DNA of 64,000 nt, from NCBI RefSeq assembly GCF_002251735.1, contig NZ_NOXS01000031.1, forward strand, positions 201,476-265,475, given 5' to 3'. Shown here in pieces: positions 54,013 to 63,533 of the stretch. Numbering within the stretch: the stretch's first letter is position 1; the number at the start of each line of letters is the position of its first letter. This DNA is from Elstera cyanobacteriorum. GTDB taxonomy: Bacteria > Pseudomonadota > Alphaproteobacteria > Elsterales > Elsteraceae. A model generated the notes under the pieces. It was not told the DNA's origin, ran no database searches, and worked only from the letters and a program-made list of their open reading frames with translations. Both the position numbers and the translations under genes were made by a program.

Positions 54013-56247
54013 ATGCGGCGACCGGTCGGCTTTTGGCTGATCACCGGATGGCTATGCTATGCGGTGATCCCCTGGTACGCAGGGCAGGCCTGGGGCGTGC
54101 CTTTTTTCCTCTCTGCCGGGCCTGATGCGGGCGTCGGCCCGGCCCTCTGGGCTGGGCTTGCCCAAGGGCGCTGGTGGCTGGTGCCGATTGGCGCCGCCTT
54201 GGCTTTCGCGACGGCGGCGACGCTCTGGCCACTGCCCAATCCGGGGAATGATCCGGCGCGGGCGGCGGTGCACCGGGCTTGGCGCGGCCTCGGTCTCGCC
54301 CTCGGAGGGGCGTTCGGTCTGGCGGCGTTGCTGGCCCAAGGGTTCGGCATCGGTCTGCGCGGTTGGACATTTTCCGCCGGGGAAGCCCTGTTCGGTATCG
54401 TTGACGCCCAAACCGGCATCGGCCTTGGCGCCTGGGGCACTGGGCTTGCGCTGCTGTTTCTGCTGACCTATGGGTTGGCCGACCGGGGTGCCTTCAAGGG
54501 CGATGGGTTCACCGCTGGCGCCGTGGGGCTTGCCGTCGCGGGGATCGGTGTTTTCGTCTTCCTGCCCGTTTTCTATGTGCTGGCCGCTGCGGTCGTTGGG
54601 ACCAAGGGGGATTTCTCCTTCCTCGCCTTCCTCGACCGGCTGACTACCCGCTCGATCTGGAGCCTTGATTGCGTCGTCGGCGGGCGCCGCTGCGGAGTGG
54701 TGTGGAACTCCTTGCTGCTGGCGGTTTTGACGGGCTTCTGCACGACGCTGCTCGGCCTTGGCTTTGCCTTGGTAGCCGTGCGCACCGGCTTTCGCGCCAA
54801 AAAGCTGCTGCGGCTGTTGACCGTGTTGCCGATCATCACGCCGCCTTTCGTGATCGGTCTAGCGCTGATCTTGCTGTTCGGGCGCAACGGGATTGTGACC
54901 TCGATGGTTTCAACCCTCTTTGATATTCCGCCGTCGCGCTGGATTTATGGGCTACCCGGCGTGCTGCTAACCCAAGTGCTGGCCTTTACCCCCATCGCTT
55001 TTCTGGTCATGATCGGGGTGGTGCAGGGCGTCAGCCCGTCGGTGGAAGAAGCGGCGCAAACCCTGCGCGCCGGGCGCTGGCAGACCTTCCGCACGGTGAC
55101 GTTACCGTTAATCCGCCCTGGCCTCGCCAATGCTTTCCTGATCGGGTTCATCGAAAGCCTAGCTGATTTCGGCAATCCGCTGATCCTGGGCGGGAATTTC
55201 GACGTGCTCTCGACCAAGATTTTCTTCTCGGTCGTCGGCGCGCAGAACGATCCCGGCATGGCGGCGACCCTGGGGATTATTCTGCTCACCCTCTGCCTAA
55301 CCGCGTTCTTCGTGCAGCGGCTGTGGCTCGGCAAGAAGTCCTATACCAGCGTCGGCGGAAAGGGCGACGGCGGCCAGCATGCGCTGCTGCCGCGCCGGGT
55401 CTCGCGCCTCGCCTATGCCGTGGTGCTGCCCTGGGCTGGGTTTACGGCAATTCTCTATGGCATGATCCTGTATGGCGGCTTTGTTGAAACCTGGGGCCGC
55501 AATCACACGCTGACCCTGCGCCATTACGCGACGGCGTTTAGCGCGGAATGGGTCAACGGCGGGATTCTTTGGACGGGGCGGGCCTGGGCGTCCTTGTTCA
55601 CCACGCTCGAAATCTCCGCCCTTGCCGCGCCGATCACGGCGGCGGTGGGGCTGCTGACCGCCTATCTGCTGGTCCGCCAGCGCTTTACAGGGCGGGGGGC
55701 GTTTGAATTTGCGACCATGCTGAGCTTTGCCATTCCCGGCACTGTCATCGGCATCAGCTATATTATGGCCTTCAACCAGCCGCCGATTGAACTGACGGGC
55801 GGCTTTGCAATCCTGATCATCTGCTTTGTCTTCCGCAACATGCCGGTCGCCATCCGCGCCGGGATTGCCGCGATGAGCCAGATCGACCGCAGCCTCGATG
55901 AATGTTCCCAGACGCTGGGGGCCAGCAGCGCCACCACGTTGCGCCGGGTGATCCTGCCGCTGCTGCGCCCGGCCATCGTCGCCTCGCTGGTCTATAGTTT
56001 CGTTCGCGCCATTACCTCGATCAGCGCCGTCATCTTCCTAGTCTCGGCGAAATACGAGCTGGCGACCGCCTATATCGTCGGGCGGGTGGAGCAAGGGGAT
56101 TTCGGCCTCGCCGTTGCCTATTGCTCGGCCCTGATCGTGCTGATGGCAGTGGCCATCGGCGTCATCCAACTCCTCGTCGGCGAGCGGCGCATCGGCCGCC
56201 GCCCCATCGCCGCCCCCGTGCCCCAAGCTGTGGAGAAAACCGTATGA
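54013..56247 (+). CDS. ABC transporter permease, tandem AfuB/FbpB-like with N-terminal extension
   Basis: 744 residues, ATG 54013 with AGGAGC upstream. Two permease modules, each with an ATPase-docking loop: EEAAQTLRAGRWQTFRTVTL and DECSQTLGASSATTLRRVIL. The length exceeds that of simple FbpB permeases (about 500), with about 180 extra residues and about five membrane helices at the N-terminus. Long permeases of this type occur in AfuB systems, supporting the AfuABC assignment (from memory). Overlaps the ATPase by 4 bases. Confidence 0.85.
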   Translation: MRRPVGFWLITGWLCYAVIPWYAGQAWGVPFFLSAGPDAGVGPALWAGLAQGRWWLVPIGAALAFATAATLWPLPNPGNDPARAAVHRAWRGLGLALGGAFGLAALLAQGFGIGLRGWTFSAGEALFGIVDAQTGIGLGAWGTGLALLFLLTYGLADRGAFKGDGFTAGAVGLAVAGIGVFVFLPVFYVLAAAVVGTKGDFSFLAFLDRLTTRSIWSLDCVVGGRRCGVVWNSLLLAVLTGFCTTLLGLGFALVAVRTGFRAKKLLRLLTVLPIITPPFVIGLALILLFGRNGIVTSMVSTLFDIPPSRWIYGLPGVLLTQVLAFTPIAFLVMIGVVQGVSPSVEEAAQTLRAGRWQTFRTVTLPLIRPGLANAFLIGFIESLADFGNPLILGGNFDVLSTKIFFSVVGAQNDPGMAATLGIILLTLCLTAFFVQRLWLGKKSYTSVGGKGDGGQHALLPRRVSRLAYAVVLPWAGFTAILYGMILYGGFVETWGRNHTLTLRHYATAFSAEWVNGGILWTGRAWASLFTTLEISALAAPITAAVGLLTAYLLVRQRFTGRGAFEFATMLSFAIPGTVIGISYIMAFNQPPIELTGGFAILIICFVFRNMPVAIRAGIAAMSQIDRSLDECSQTLGASSATTLRRVILPLLRPAIVASLVYSFVRAITSISAVIFLVSAKYELATAYIVGRVEQGDFGLAVAYCSALIVLMAVAIGVIQLLVGERRIGRRPIAAPVPQAVEKTV

Positions 56248-57320
56248 GCCCCCTTACCACGCGCCCGGCGGGCGTCGAATTCCGCACCGTCACCCGCGCC
56301 TATGGGCCGGTCAAAGCGGTCGATAGCGTTTCCTTCACCATTGCGCCCGGCACGCTGGTCACGCTGCTCGGCCCGTCCGGCTGCGGCAAGACGACGACCC
56401 TGCGCATGATCGCCGGGCTAGAGTTTCCGACCGATGGGCAAATTCTCATTGGCGGTAAGGATGTAACCCGCCTGCATGCGACCGAACGCGATGTGACGAT
56501 GGTGTTCCAGTCCTATGCGCTATTCCCGCATATGAGCGTGATCCAGAATGTGTCCTACGGTCTCACGCTCGGGCGGTTGCCGAAGGCGGAGATCGAGGCG
56601 AAGGCGAAGGAAGGGCTGCGCCTCGTCGGCCTTGCAGGCTATGAAAACCGCCTACCGTCAGAGCTTTCGGGCGGGCAGCAGCAGCGCGTCGCCGTGGCCC
56701 GCGCTCTGGTGTTGGAGCCGGAAGTGCTGCTGTTCGACGAACCACTGTCGAACCTTGACGCCAAGCTGCGCCGCAAGATGCGCGACGATATCCGCGATCT
56801 TCAGCAGTCGCTGGGCCTCACCTCCGTCTATGTCACCCACGATCAGGAAGAGGCCTTGGCAGTTTCTGACCGGGTGATCGTCATGAACCGCTCTGTGATT
56901 GCCCAGGAAGGCACGCCGACCGATCTGTACGAGCGGCCGGTGAACCGCTTCGTTGCCGACTTCATCGGTGGGGCAAATCTCTTGAACGCCGAACTTTTGG
57001 CGCGGACGGATGAGGAACAGGGACAGGTGCGCCTCGGCGATCTGAGCCTGACCCTGCCGCACCGCGATCTTGCCCCCGGCGGGGTGACCCTGGCTGTGCG
57101 CCCCCATGCCATCCGGGTTTCCGCGCAACCGGGGCCGAATTCCGCCCCGGCAGAGGTTAAGAAGGCCACCTATCTCGGGTCGCACATCGAATATCACCTT
57201 AGCAGCGCCTTCGGCGATTTGTTTGCCGTTGGCGGTGATCTGATGCAGGCGCTGCCCGCCGGGGCGACGGCCCATATCAGTCTGGCCGAGCGCGGCGTAA
57301 CGCTGCTGCCCGGCGCCTGA
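56244..57320 (+). CDS. ABC transporter ATP-binding protein, AfuC/FbpC-like
   Basis: 358 residues from ATG 56244 (ATGA overlap with the permease stop); the start at 56121 is rejected as Pro/Arg-rich out-of-frame sequence. Walker A GPSGCGKTTTLRMIAG, signature LSGGQQQRVAVARAL, Walker [13 protein letters not shown]-loop YVTHDQ, then a C-terminal TOBE-type domain (VTLAVRPHAIRV, THISLAERGV-like). Completes the AfuABC-like importer. Confidence 0.88.
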   Translation: MSPLTTRPAGVEFRTVTRAYGPVKAVDSVSFTIAPGTLVTLLGPSGCGKTTTLRMIAGLEFPTDGQILIGGKDVTRLHATERDVTMVFQSYALFPHMSVIQNVSYGLTLGRLPKAEIEAKAKEGLRLVGLAGYENRLPSELSGGQQQRVAVARALVLEPEVLLFDEPLSNLDAKLRRKMRDDIRDLQQSLGLTSVYVTHDQEEALAVSDRVIVMNRSVIAQEGTPTDLYERPVNRFVADFIGGANLLNAELLARTDEEQGQVRLGDLSLTLPHRDLAPGGVTLAVRPHAIRVSAQPGPNSAPAEVKKATYLGSHIEYHLSSAFGDLFAVGGDLMQALPAGATAHISLAERGVTLLPGA

Positions 57321-57347
57321 CGCAGCACAGGGGGAGGGAGCGGTGTC

Positions 57348-59375
57348 ATGGCTACAAAAACGGGGTTCTTCGCAGGGGTAAGGGCGAAACTCTATCTGTC
57401 GCTGCTGCTGATCGTGGCGCTCACGGTGGCGGCGAGCGCTACCGGTCTGATCGCTTTCGGGCGGATCGAACAGAGTCTGGCACGGATTACCGACCGTGCT
57501 TTGCCGGTCACGGTGCTGGCCCAAGATGTGGCCGTGCGCAGCGGCGCTATCGTTGCGCTCGCCCCACAGCTTGCCGCCACCCGGCGGCAGATGGAGCGGG
57601 GGGAGACGATTTCTGATCTGGAGGAGCAGGGCCGTTTGCTAGACGAAGCGATGGCGCGGCTCGATCCCTTCGGCTTTCCGCTCGGCGGCCTACGGAAGGC
57701 CCGGGCCGATCTGGCAGCAGCCTTGAGCGATCTCGACGCCACGGTCGAAACCCGCTTGCAAACCCAGCCGCGCCGGCTGGCCCTTTCGGCAGATTTGGCG
57801 CGACGGGGAGAGGGGTTGAAAGACACCCTGTCCCCCGCCGAAACCCTGGCGGATGATCAAAAGGCCCGACGCCTCGCCCTGCGCGCAACGGTGGCCGAAG
57901 CGCGGGCGCTGTTGGTTCAGGCGCTGGAAGCCGCCGATCCGCGCGACGTGGGGCAGGCCAAACGGGGCTATCCCGATGCCGTTACCGCCGTGCGGACAGC
58001 GGCGGCAGAGATTGCTGATGCTTCGGTCGCCGAACAGGTTGAGGCATTTCTGAAAATCGGCGAGGGGGCGCAGGGCCTGTTCGCCGTGCGGCAGACCGAG
58101 CTTGACGCCGCCCAACGGATCCCCGATCAACTGGCCGCCGTTCGGCAAGCGGCGGCGGCGATTTCCGCCGCCGTCACGGCCCTGGTCAACGCCGTCAACG
58201 ATCAAGCCTCTGCCGAAGCGGGGGCGGTTGCGCAGGTGCTGGGGGAAAGTTTCCGCACCCTGGTGTGGGTCGCGGCGGTTAGCCTAGTGCTGGCCCTTAT
58301 CATTGCCTGGCTTATCGTGCATCGCACCCTGCTGCGGCGGCTCGACCGGTTGGTGGTTGCGACGGAACGGATCGCGGGCGGCGATCTTGGCGCCGATATC
58401 CGCGTGGCCGGGCGCGATGAACTGGCCCGCATGGCCGATGCGCTGGCGGTCTTCCGCCGCAATGCCCAAGACGTGCGCGATCTGAATGCCCAGGCAGAGG
58501 ATGAGCGCCGCCATGCCGGGGACCGTCGCCGCGCCGACCGGCTGTCGCTGGCCGATAGTTTCCGCGACCGGGTGCAGGGGATTCTGGCGGCGGTGACCGA
58601 GGATATTCGGCAGGTAACCGATCTATCGGCAGGGCTAAGCGAGACGGCGGGAACCGTGAGCGGGCAAATGCAGGGGCTGATGGGGCGGGTGCGCGCCATC
58701 AATAGCAATATTCAAGCGGTGGCCGGGGCGGCGGCCCAGCTTTCCGGCGCGATCCAGCAGGTGGAAGGCCGGGTCATCCAAGCCCAGGGCGTGGCGGAAA
58801 CTGCGGTGCGGATTGCAGGCGAAGCCAATGCCCAGGTAACCGAAAGCCTGACCGCAGCGCAGCGTATCGGCGAGGCGAGCCGGTTGATCGAGGATATTGC
58901 CGCCCGCACCAATCTTTTGGCGCTGAATGCGACCATCGAGGCGGCGCGGGCGGGCGAAGCAGGCCGGGGCTTTGCCGTCGTGGCGGGCGAGGTGAAAACC
59001 CTCGCCAATCAAACCGCGACCTCCACCCACGAAATCGCCGGACAAATTGCCGAAGTGCGCCGGGCGGCGACAGGAACGGCAGAGGCGATGCGGTCGATGG
59101 ATGGGGTTGTTGCCGATCTCAACAGCCTTACCCAAGCGATGGCCACCGCCTTGCAGGAGCAGGGGCAAGCGACCGGCGATATTGCTCGCCGCATGGCCGA
59201 TGCGGCGGACGAAACCCATCGGGTGGTCGCGGTTGTCGATGACGTTGGTAAAGCCGGGGAGGGCGCCGCGTCCGCCGCCGCCGCCGCACAAGCCGCCAGC
59301 GGCGTTATTCAACGCAGCGCGGCAACCTTAGGGGTGGCGGTCGAGCAATATCTCGAAGACCTGCGCGCGGTTTAG
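57348..59375 (+). CDS. Methyl-accepting chemotaxis protein with helical periplasmic sensor
   Basis: 675 residues. TM1 about residues 13-34, a roughly 275-residue all-helical, Ala/Arg-rich periplasmic sensor, TM2 about 306-326 ([20 protein letters not shown]), HAMP to about 380, then the signalling coiled coil with tip [20 protein letters not shown]. The sensor style is like that of the hybrid kinase at 49950, which lies across the AfuABC-like genes. It is 27 bases after the ATPase, so probably the same operon; chemotaxis toward the importer substrate is implied. Confidence 0.88.
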   Translation: MATKTGFFAGVRAKLYLSLLLIVALTVAASATGLIAFGRIEQSLARITDRALPVTVLAQDVAVRSGAIVALAPQLAATRRQMERGETISDLEEQGRLLDEAMARLDPFGFPLGGLRKARADLAAALSDLDATVETRLQTQPRRLALSADLARRGEGLKDTLSPAETLADDQKARRLALRATVAEARALLVQALEAADPRDVGQAKRGYPDAVTAVRTAAAEIADASVAEQVEAFLKIGEGAQGLFAVRQTELDAAQRIPDQLAAVRQAAAAISAAVTALVNAVNDQASAEAGAVAQVLGESFRTLVWVAAVSLVLALIIAWLIVHRTLLRRLDRLVVATERIAGGDLGADIRVAGRDELARMADALAVFRRNAQDVRDLNAQAEDERRHAGDRRRADRLSLADSFRDRVQGILAAVTEDIRQVTDLSAGLSETAGTVSGQMQGLMGRVRAINSNIQAVAGAAAQLSGAIQQVEGRVIQAQGVAETAVRIAGEANAQVTESLTAAQRIGEASRLIEDIAARTNLLALNATIEAARAGEAGRGFAVVAGEVKTLANQTATSTHEIAGQIAEVRRAATGTAEAMRSMDGVVADLNSLTQAMATALQEQGQATGDIARRMADAADETHRVVAVVDDVGKAGEGAASAAAAAQAASGVIQRSAATLGVAVEQYLEDLRAV

Positions 59376-59433
59376 CGTTTGCACCCGTGCCCCCATCGTC
59401 TAGCTTGACCGAACGCTGGACGATGGGGCTACC

Positions 59434-60318
59434 GTGATCGATTTTCGTAATCTCGAAACTTTCTTTTGGGTCGCCAAGCTCGGCAGTTTTCGCGGCACGG
59501 CGGAAAAGCTGCACACGACCCAGCCCGCGATTTCCGCGCGCATTGCCCAGCTTGAGGATAATCTGCAAATCCGCCTGCTGAACCGCGAGGGGCGGCGCCC
59601 GACCCTGACGGTCAAGGGCGTCGAGCTGCTGGATTACGTCGAACGGCTGCTGGCTTTGCGCGATGAAATGGTTATGGCCGTGACCGACCCGAGCGCCTTG
59701 AAAGGCATGGTGCGCCTGGGGTTGTCAGAAACCATCGTTCATACGTGGCTGCCCCGGCTGGTCAAGGAAGTCTATCAGCGGCACCCGCAAATCACGCTCG
59801 AAATCTCCGTCGATGTGTCGGTCAATCTGCGCGATGCCTTGCTGGAAGGGCAGCTTGACCTTGCCTTGCTGCTGGGGCCGATCAGCGCGCCGAATGTGAC
59901 CAATCTGCCGCTCTGTACCTACCCAATCGCCTGGCTGGCCGCGCCCGATCTGGTGAACACCAATGCGCCGCTGTCGCTGGAAGACCTTGCGCAATGGCCG
60001 ATCATTACCTACGCCCGCGCCTCGCGGCCCTATCATCAGGTGATCGAGCTGTTCAAGCGCAATAATATTCCCGGGGTGCGGGTCTTCGGCAATAGTTCGC
60101 TCTCGTCGATCGTCCGCATGACGATGGATTCGATCGGCATCAGCGCGATTCCGCCGACCGTGGTGCAAGAGGAACTGGCGGCGGGGAAATTGCGGATTCT
60201 GCCTACGAAAACGGCACTGCCCGATCTGATGTTTACCGCGACTTACGTTAATACGCCCGATAACTCCTTGGCGGTCTTGGTAGCGGCCATCGCGCAGCAG
60301 GTGGCGGAGACTGTCTAA
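59434..60318 (+). CDS. LysR-family transcriptional regulator
   Basis: 294 residues from GTG 59434. N-terminal winged HTH (LETFFWVAKLGSFRGTAEKL, TTQPAISARIAQLE) and a periplasmic-binding-like effector domain (GMVRLGLSETIVHTWLPRLV, LDLALLLGPISAP). LysR proteins sense a small molecule and usually control an adjacent gene, often with themselves. Here it stands in line 5' of the ycsI-like gene, with two palindromes in between. Confidence 0.9.
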   Translation: MIDFRNLETFFWVAKLGSFRGTAEKLHTTQPAISARIAQLEDNLQIRLLNREGRRPTLTVKGVELLDYVERLLALRDEMVMAVTDPSALKGMVRLGLSETIVHTWLPRLVKEVYQRHPQITLEISVDVSVNLRDALLEGQLDLALLLGPISAPNVTNLPLCTYPIAWLAAPDLVNTNAPLSLEDLAQWPIITYARASRPYHQVIELFKRNNIPGVRVFGNSSLSSIVRMTMDSIGISAIPPTVVQEELAAGKLRILPTKTALPDLMFTATYVNTPDNSLAVLVAAIAQQVAETV

Positions 60319-60360
60319 AAAGGCAGCAAGGCTGACTATTTAATCAGCGGTCTTTGTTTC

Positions 60361-60376
60361 GGTTTCACTTTAAACC
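60361..60376. promoter_or_regulatory. Inverted repeat, candidate LysR site 1
   Basis: GGTTT-CACTTT-AAACC, 5-base arms and 6-base centre, in the 184-base AT-rich gap between LysR and the YcsI-like gene. It lies 127 bases before the ycsI-like start. Confidence 0.35.
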
Positions 60377-60404
60377 GCACCTAAACGCAAGTTTTTCTGC
60401 TTAC

Positions 60405-60423
60405 TGATAAAAATCATTTATCA
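60405..60423. promoter_or_regulatory. Inverted repeat, candidate LysR site 2
   Basis: TGATAAA-AATCA-TTTATCA, 7-base perfect arms, 5-base centre, 19 bases, fitting the T-N11-A layout of LysR boxes. It is 80-98 bases before the ycsI-like start, suited to activation of the ycsI-liv operon. Confidence 0.55.
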
Positions 60424-60502
60424 AAAACCGTCGAAAAAATAAATTGGACGAATGGGCCTCGCGGATGGCTTCATAAAATTGTCACCGCAGAGGAATCTTG
60501 AC

Positions 60503-61282
60503 ATGACTGATGTCCAGACAATGTCCGACGCCGCCTCGGTGCGAAAACTGATCCGGTCGGGAGTGATCTCCGGCCATACATCGGGTTTTGCGCCGGGTTA
60601 TAGTCAGGGAAATGTGGTTATTCTGCCGCAAAAATTTGCCGACGACTTTCGCGAATTCTGTAAACTCAATCCGAAATCCTGCCCTGTTCTTGCCGAATCG
60701 AAGCCGGGTGATCCGCGTTTGCCCAGCTTGGGCGCGGGGATCGATATCCGCCACGATCTGCCGCGCTACCGGCTGTTTCATCACGGCGCGCTGACCGGCG
60801 AGGCGACGGATATTGCCGATGTCTGGCGCGACGACCTCGTGACCTTCGTCATCGGCTGTTCCTTTACCTTCGAAGCGCCACTGATTGCCGCCGGTATTCC
60901 GCTGCGGCATGTGGCGCAAAAGCGCAATGTGGCGATGTATCGGACGAATATTCCGACGACGCCGGCTGGCCCGTTCGCGGGGCCGATGGTTGTCTCCATG
61001 CGCCCGCTGAAACCGGCGGACGCCCTGCGCGCTATCGAGATTACCAACCGTTTCCCGGATATGCACGGCGGCCCGGTGCATTTCGGGTTTCCCGAGCAGA
61101 TTGGGATTACCGACATCGCCACGCCCGATTACGGCGATGCGGTGGCGATTGAAGACGGCGAAGTGCCGGTCTTTTGGGCCTGCGGGGTAACGCCGCAGAC
61201 CGTGATCCAGGCCGCCCGCCCCGAGTTCTGCATCACCCACTCCCCCGGGTGCATGCTGATCACCGACCTGCGGCACGCGTAA
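60503..61282 (+). CDS. YcsI/DUF1445 family protein (putative hydro-lyase, D-glutamate cyclase-related)
   Basis: 259 residues from ATG 60503, with AGAGGAA 8-9 bases upstream; a start at 60452 is rejected. Motifs of the DUF1445 family: [50 protein letters not shown] and [17 protein letters not shown]. In Bacillus ycsI is in the 5-oxoprolinase (pxpABC) operon, and the DUF1445 relative in animals is D-glutamate cyclase. A role in 5-oxoproline or D-glutamate metabolism is therefore likely, but chemistry is unproved. Followed by a long hairpin, then liv genes. Confidence 0.8.
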   Translation: MTDVQTMSDAASVRKLIRSGVISGHTSGFAPGYSQGNVVILPQKFADDFREFCKLNPKSCPVLAESKPGDPRLPSLGAGIDIRHDLPRYRLFHHGALTGEATDIADVWRDDLVTFVIGCSFTFEAPLIAAGIPLRHVAQKRNVAMYRTNIPTTPAGPFAGPMVVSMRPLKPADALRAIEITNRFPDMHGGPVHFGFPEQIGITDIATPDYGDAVAIEDGEVPVFWACGVTPQTVIQAARPEFCITHSPGCMLITDLRHA

Positions 61283-61285
61283 TCC

Positions 61286-61323
61286 CGCCCTAGCACGGCT
61301 GATCCCCCACCCGTGCTAGGGCG
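61286..61323 (+). terminator. Long perfect stem-loop between the YcsI-like and Liv binding-protein genes
   Basis: CGCCCTAGCACGG / CCGTGCTAGGGCG, 13 perfect pairs with a 12-base loop, 4 bases after the ycsI stop. No T-tract. It could be a Rho-dependent or pausing signal, or protect the mRNA end. Confidence 0.65.
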
Positions 61324-61386
61324 TGCGCCGCCGCAGGTCGGTTCCTTTCCCCCACGATAAGACGATAAAAAACGGAGGCTTATGTC

Positions 61387-62634
61387 ATGGTGAATGTGAA
61401 GACTCTTTTGGCATCGGCGGCTTTGTCCGCTGCATTGGCGCTTCCCGCCTATGCCCAGGTTTCGGAAGTCGTGATCGGCGTCATCGAACCCATGTCGGGC
61501 GCGGGCGCCCAGACCGGGATCGACGCCAAGGCGGCGATGGAAACCGCACTCGACATCATTAATGAAGATATTGATATCGGCCTGCCGCTTGGGCCGGGCG
61601 CCGGTCTACCGAAACTCGGCGGCGCCAAGATCAAACTGGTGTTCGCCGACCATCAGGCCGACCCGCAAAAGGGCCGCGCCGAAGCCGAACGCCTGATTAC
61701 CGAAAACAAAGTGTCGGCCATCATCGGCGCCTATCATAGCGCGGTGGCTGCCGTCGTCAGCCAGGTTGCCGAACGCTATCAAGTGCCGTTCCTGGCCGCC
61801 GATTCATCTTCGCCCAGCCTGCACCGCCGGAACCTAAAATGGTTCTTCCGCACCTCGGCCCACGATGAAATGTTCTCCCAAGCCATGTTCGATTTCTATA
61901 AGGACATGAAGGAAAAGAAGAATATCACCGTCGATCAAGTGGCGATGTTCTATGAAGATACGATCTTCGGCACCGACAGCTCCAATATTCAGCGCAAGCT
62001 GGCGGGCGAACGCGGCATTAAGGTTGCGGGCGATATTAAGTATCGCGCCAACAGCCCCTCGCTGACCTCGGAAGTGCAGCAGCTCAAATCCTCCGGCGCA
62101 CCGGTGCTGATGCCGTCGAGCTATACGACCGACGCGATCCTGCTGCTGAAAACGATGGGCGAGCTTGGCTATAAGCCGCAAGGCATCGTTGCCCAGGCGG
62201 CGGGGTTTGCCGAACAGGCCTTCTTGCAAGCCGTTGGCGATAAGGCGGAAGGCATCATCAGCCGCTCCAGCTTCTCGCTCGATCTGTCGGAAAAGCGCCC
62301 GATGGTCGCCAAGGTCAATGAAATGTATAAGAAGCGCAGCGGCAAAGACCTGAACGATAATAGCGCCCGCCAGTTGATGGCGGTGTTGGTGATGGCTGAT
62401 GCGATCGACCGCGCCGGGTCGATCAAGAACGAAGACATTCGTGGCGCCCTGCAAAAGACCGATATTCCGGGCGACAAGACGATCATGCCGTGGGCCAATG
62501 TGCGCTTTGACGAAAACGGTCAGAATACTGGCGCCACCCCCGTGCTGATCCAGGTGCAGGACGGCGTTTACCGCTCCGTCTGGCCGTTCGAAACCGCTAG
62601 CCGCCCGGTCGTTTGGCCGATCCCGGCCCGCTAA
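61387..62634 (+). CDS. Branched-chain amino-acid-type ABC transporter binding protein (Liv family)
   Basis: 415 residues with signal peptide (ASAALSAALALPAYAQ, to about residue 24). Type I periplasmic fold: VIGVIEPMSGAGAQTGIDAK, NEDIDIGLPLG, DHQADPQKGRAEAERLI, and YEDTIFGTDSSNIQRKL. It is the LivJ/K class, also used for amides, urea, aromatic acids and others; the ligand is unknown. A 20-base gap precedes the permease, without the hairpin seen after other binding-protein genes. Linkage to YcsI suggests 5-oxoproline, D-glutamate or a related amino acid. Confidence 0.88.
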   Translation: MVNVKTLLASAALSAALALPAYAQVSEVVIGVIEPMSGAGAQTGIDAKAAMETALDIINEDIDIGLPLGPGAGLPKLGGAKIKLVFADHQADPQKGRAEAERLITENKVSAIIGAYHSAVAAVVSQVAERYQVPFLAADSSSPSLHRRNLKWFFRTSAHDEMFSQAMFDFYKDMKEKKNITVDQVAMFYEDTIFGTDSSNIQRKLAGERGIKVAGDIKYRANSPSLTSEVQQLKSSGAPVLMPSSYTTDAILLLKTMGELGYKPQGIVAQAAGFAEQAFLQAVGDKAEGIISRSSFSLDLSEKRPMVAKVNEMYKKRSGKDLNDNSARQLMAVLVMADAIDRAGSIKNEDIRGALQKTDIPGDKTIMPWANVRFDENGQNTGATPVLIQVQDGVYRSVWPFETASRPVVWPIPAR

Positions 62635-62654
62635 TCGGCGCCCGAGACTAGGCC

Positions 62655-63533
62655 ATGACGATATCCGCCATTGCCCAGCTCGTGGCCAGCGGCCTCTTGA
62701 TCGGTTTGATCTACGCCCTGATCGCGGCGGGCTTGTCCCTGATCTTCGGATTGATGGACGTTGTGAATTTCGCCCACGGCGAATTTTTGATGACGTCCAT
62801 GTATGTCACTTTCGGATTGTACCTGTTCTTACAGCTCGATCCGATCCTGCTCATGCCGGCGACGGCCCTGGTGATGGCGGCCTTCGGGATCTTCATCTAT
62901 CGAACCGTCGTCAAACGCGCCCTGGCCGCCAAGGTAAACGCCGGGATGGTGCAGATTTTTGCAACCTTCGGGCTTGCGATCACCATGCGCGGTCTGGCGC
63001 AGCTTTTCTGGACGCCGGAGTACCGCAGCATCAAGGACAGCGTGGTCGCCGATAAGACGATCTCGATTGCCGGGGTGTTTCTGCCGGTGCCGCAGCTTGC
63101 GGCGGGCGTGGTCTGCCTGCTCGCCTTCCTGGCGCTCTATCTTCTGATCCAGCGCACCGATTTTGGCCGCGCCTTGGAAGCGACCCGCGAGGATAGCGAG
63201 GCCGTCAGCCTGATCGGTATCGACCGCCACAAGATTTTCGCGCTCGGCTGGGCGTTGGGGGCGGCGGCGGTCGGCGTTGCCGGGGCGATGCTGGCGACCT
63301 TCTACTACGTTCATCCGGGGGTCGGGGCGACCTTCGCGCTCATCGCCTATGTGACGGTCGCGACCGGCGGCTTCGGCAATCTTCTGGGGGCGTTAGCCGC
63401 CGGGTTGCTGGTTGGTCTGGTCGAATCCGTCTCGGCGGTGGTGCTGGAACCCGCGCTCAAGCAGCTCGGTATCTTCGCCCTCTATCTCCTCACCGTTCTC
63501 CTGCGTCCGCGAGGCCTCTTTGGCAAACTCTAA
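62655..63533 (+). CDS. Branched-chain amino-acid-type ABC transporter permease (LivH family)
   Basis: 292 residues, about eight helices, beginning ISAIAQLVASGLLIGLIYAL. The typical LivH stretch LIFGLMDVVNFAHGEFLM is present, as is GLAITMRGLAQLFW and the ATPase-coupling region TREDSEAVSLIGIDRHKIFA. Partner of the LivM-type gene that starts at its end. Confidence 0.9.
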   Translation: MTISAIAQLVASGLLIGLIYALIAAGLSLIFGLMDVVNFAHGEFLMTSMYVTFGLYLFLQLDPILLMPATALVMAAFGIFIYRTVVKRALAAKVNAGMVQIFATFGLAITMRGLAQLFWTPEYRSIKDSVVADKTISIAGVFLPVPQLAAGVVCLLAFLALYLLIQRTDFGRALEATREDSEAVSLIGIDRHKIFALGWALGAAAVGVAGAMLATFYYVHPGVGATFALIAYVTVATGGFGNLLGALAAGLLVGLVESVSAVVLEPALKQLGIFALYLLTVLLRPRGLFGKL

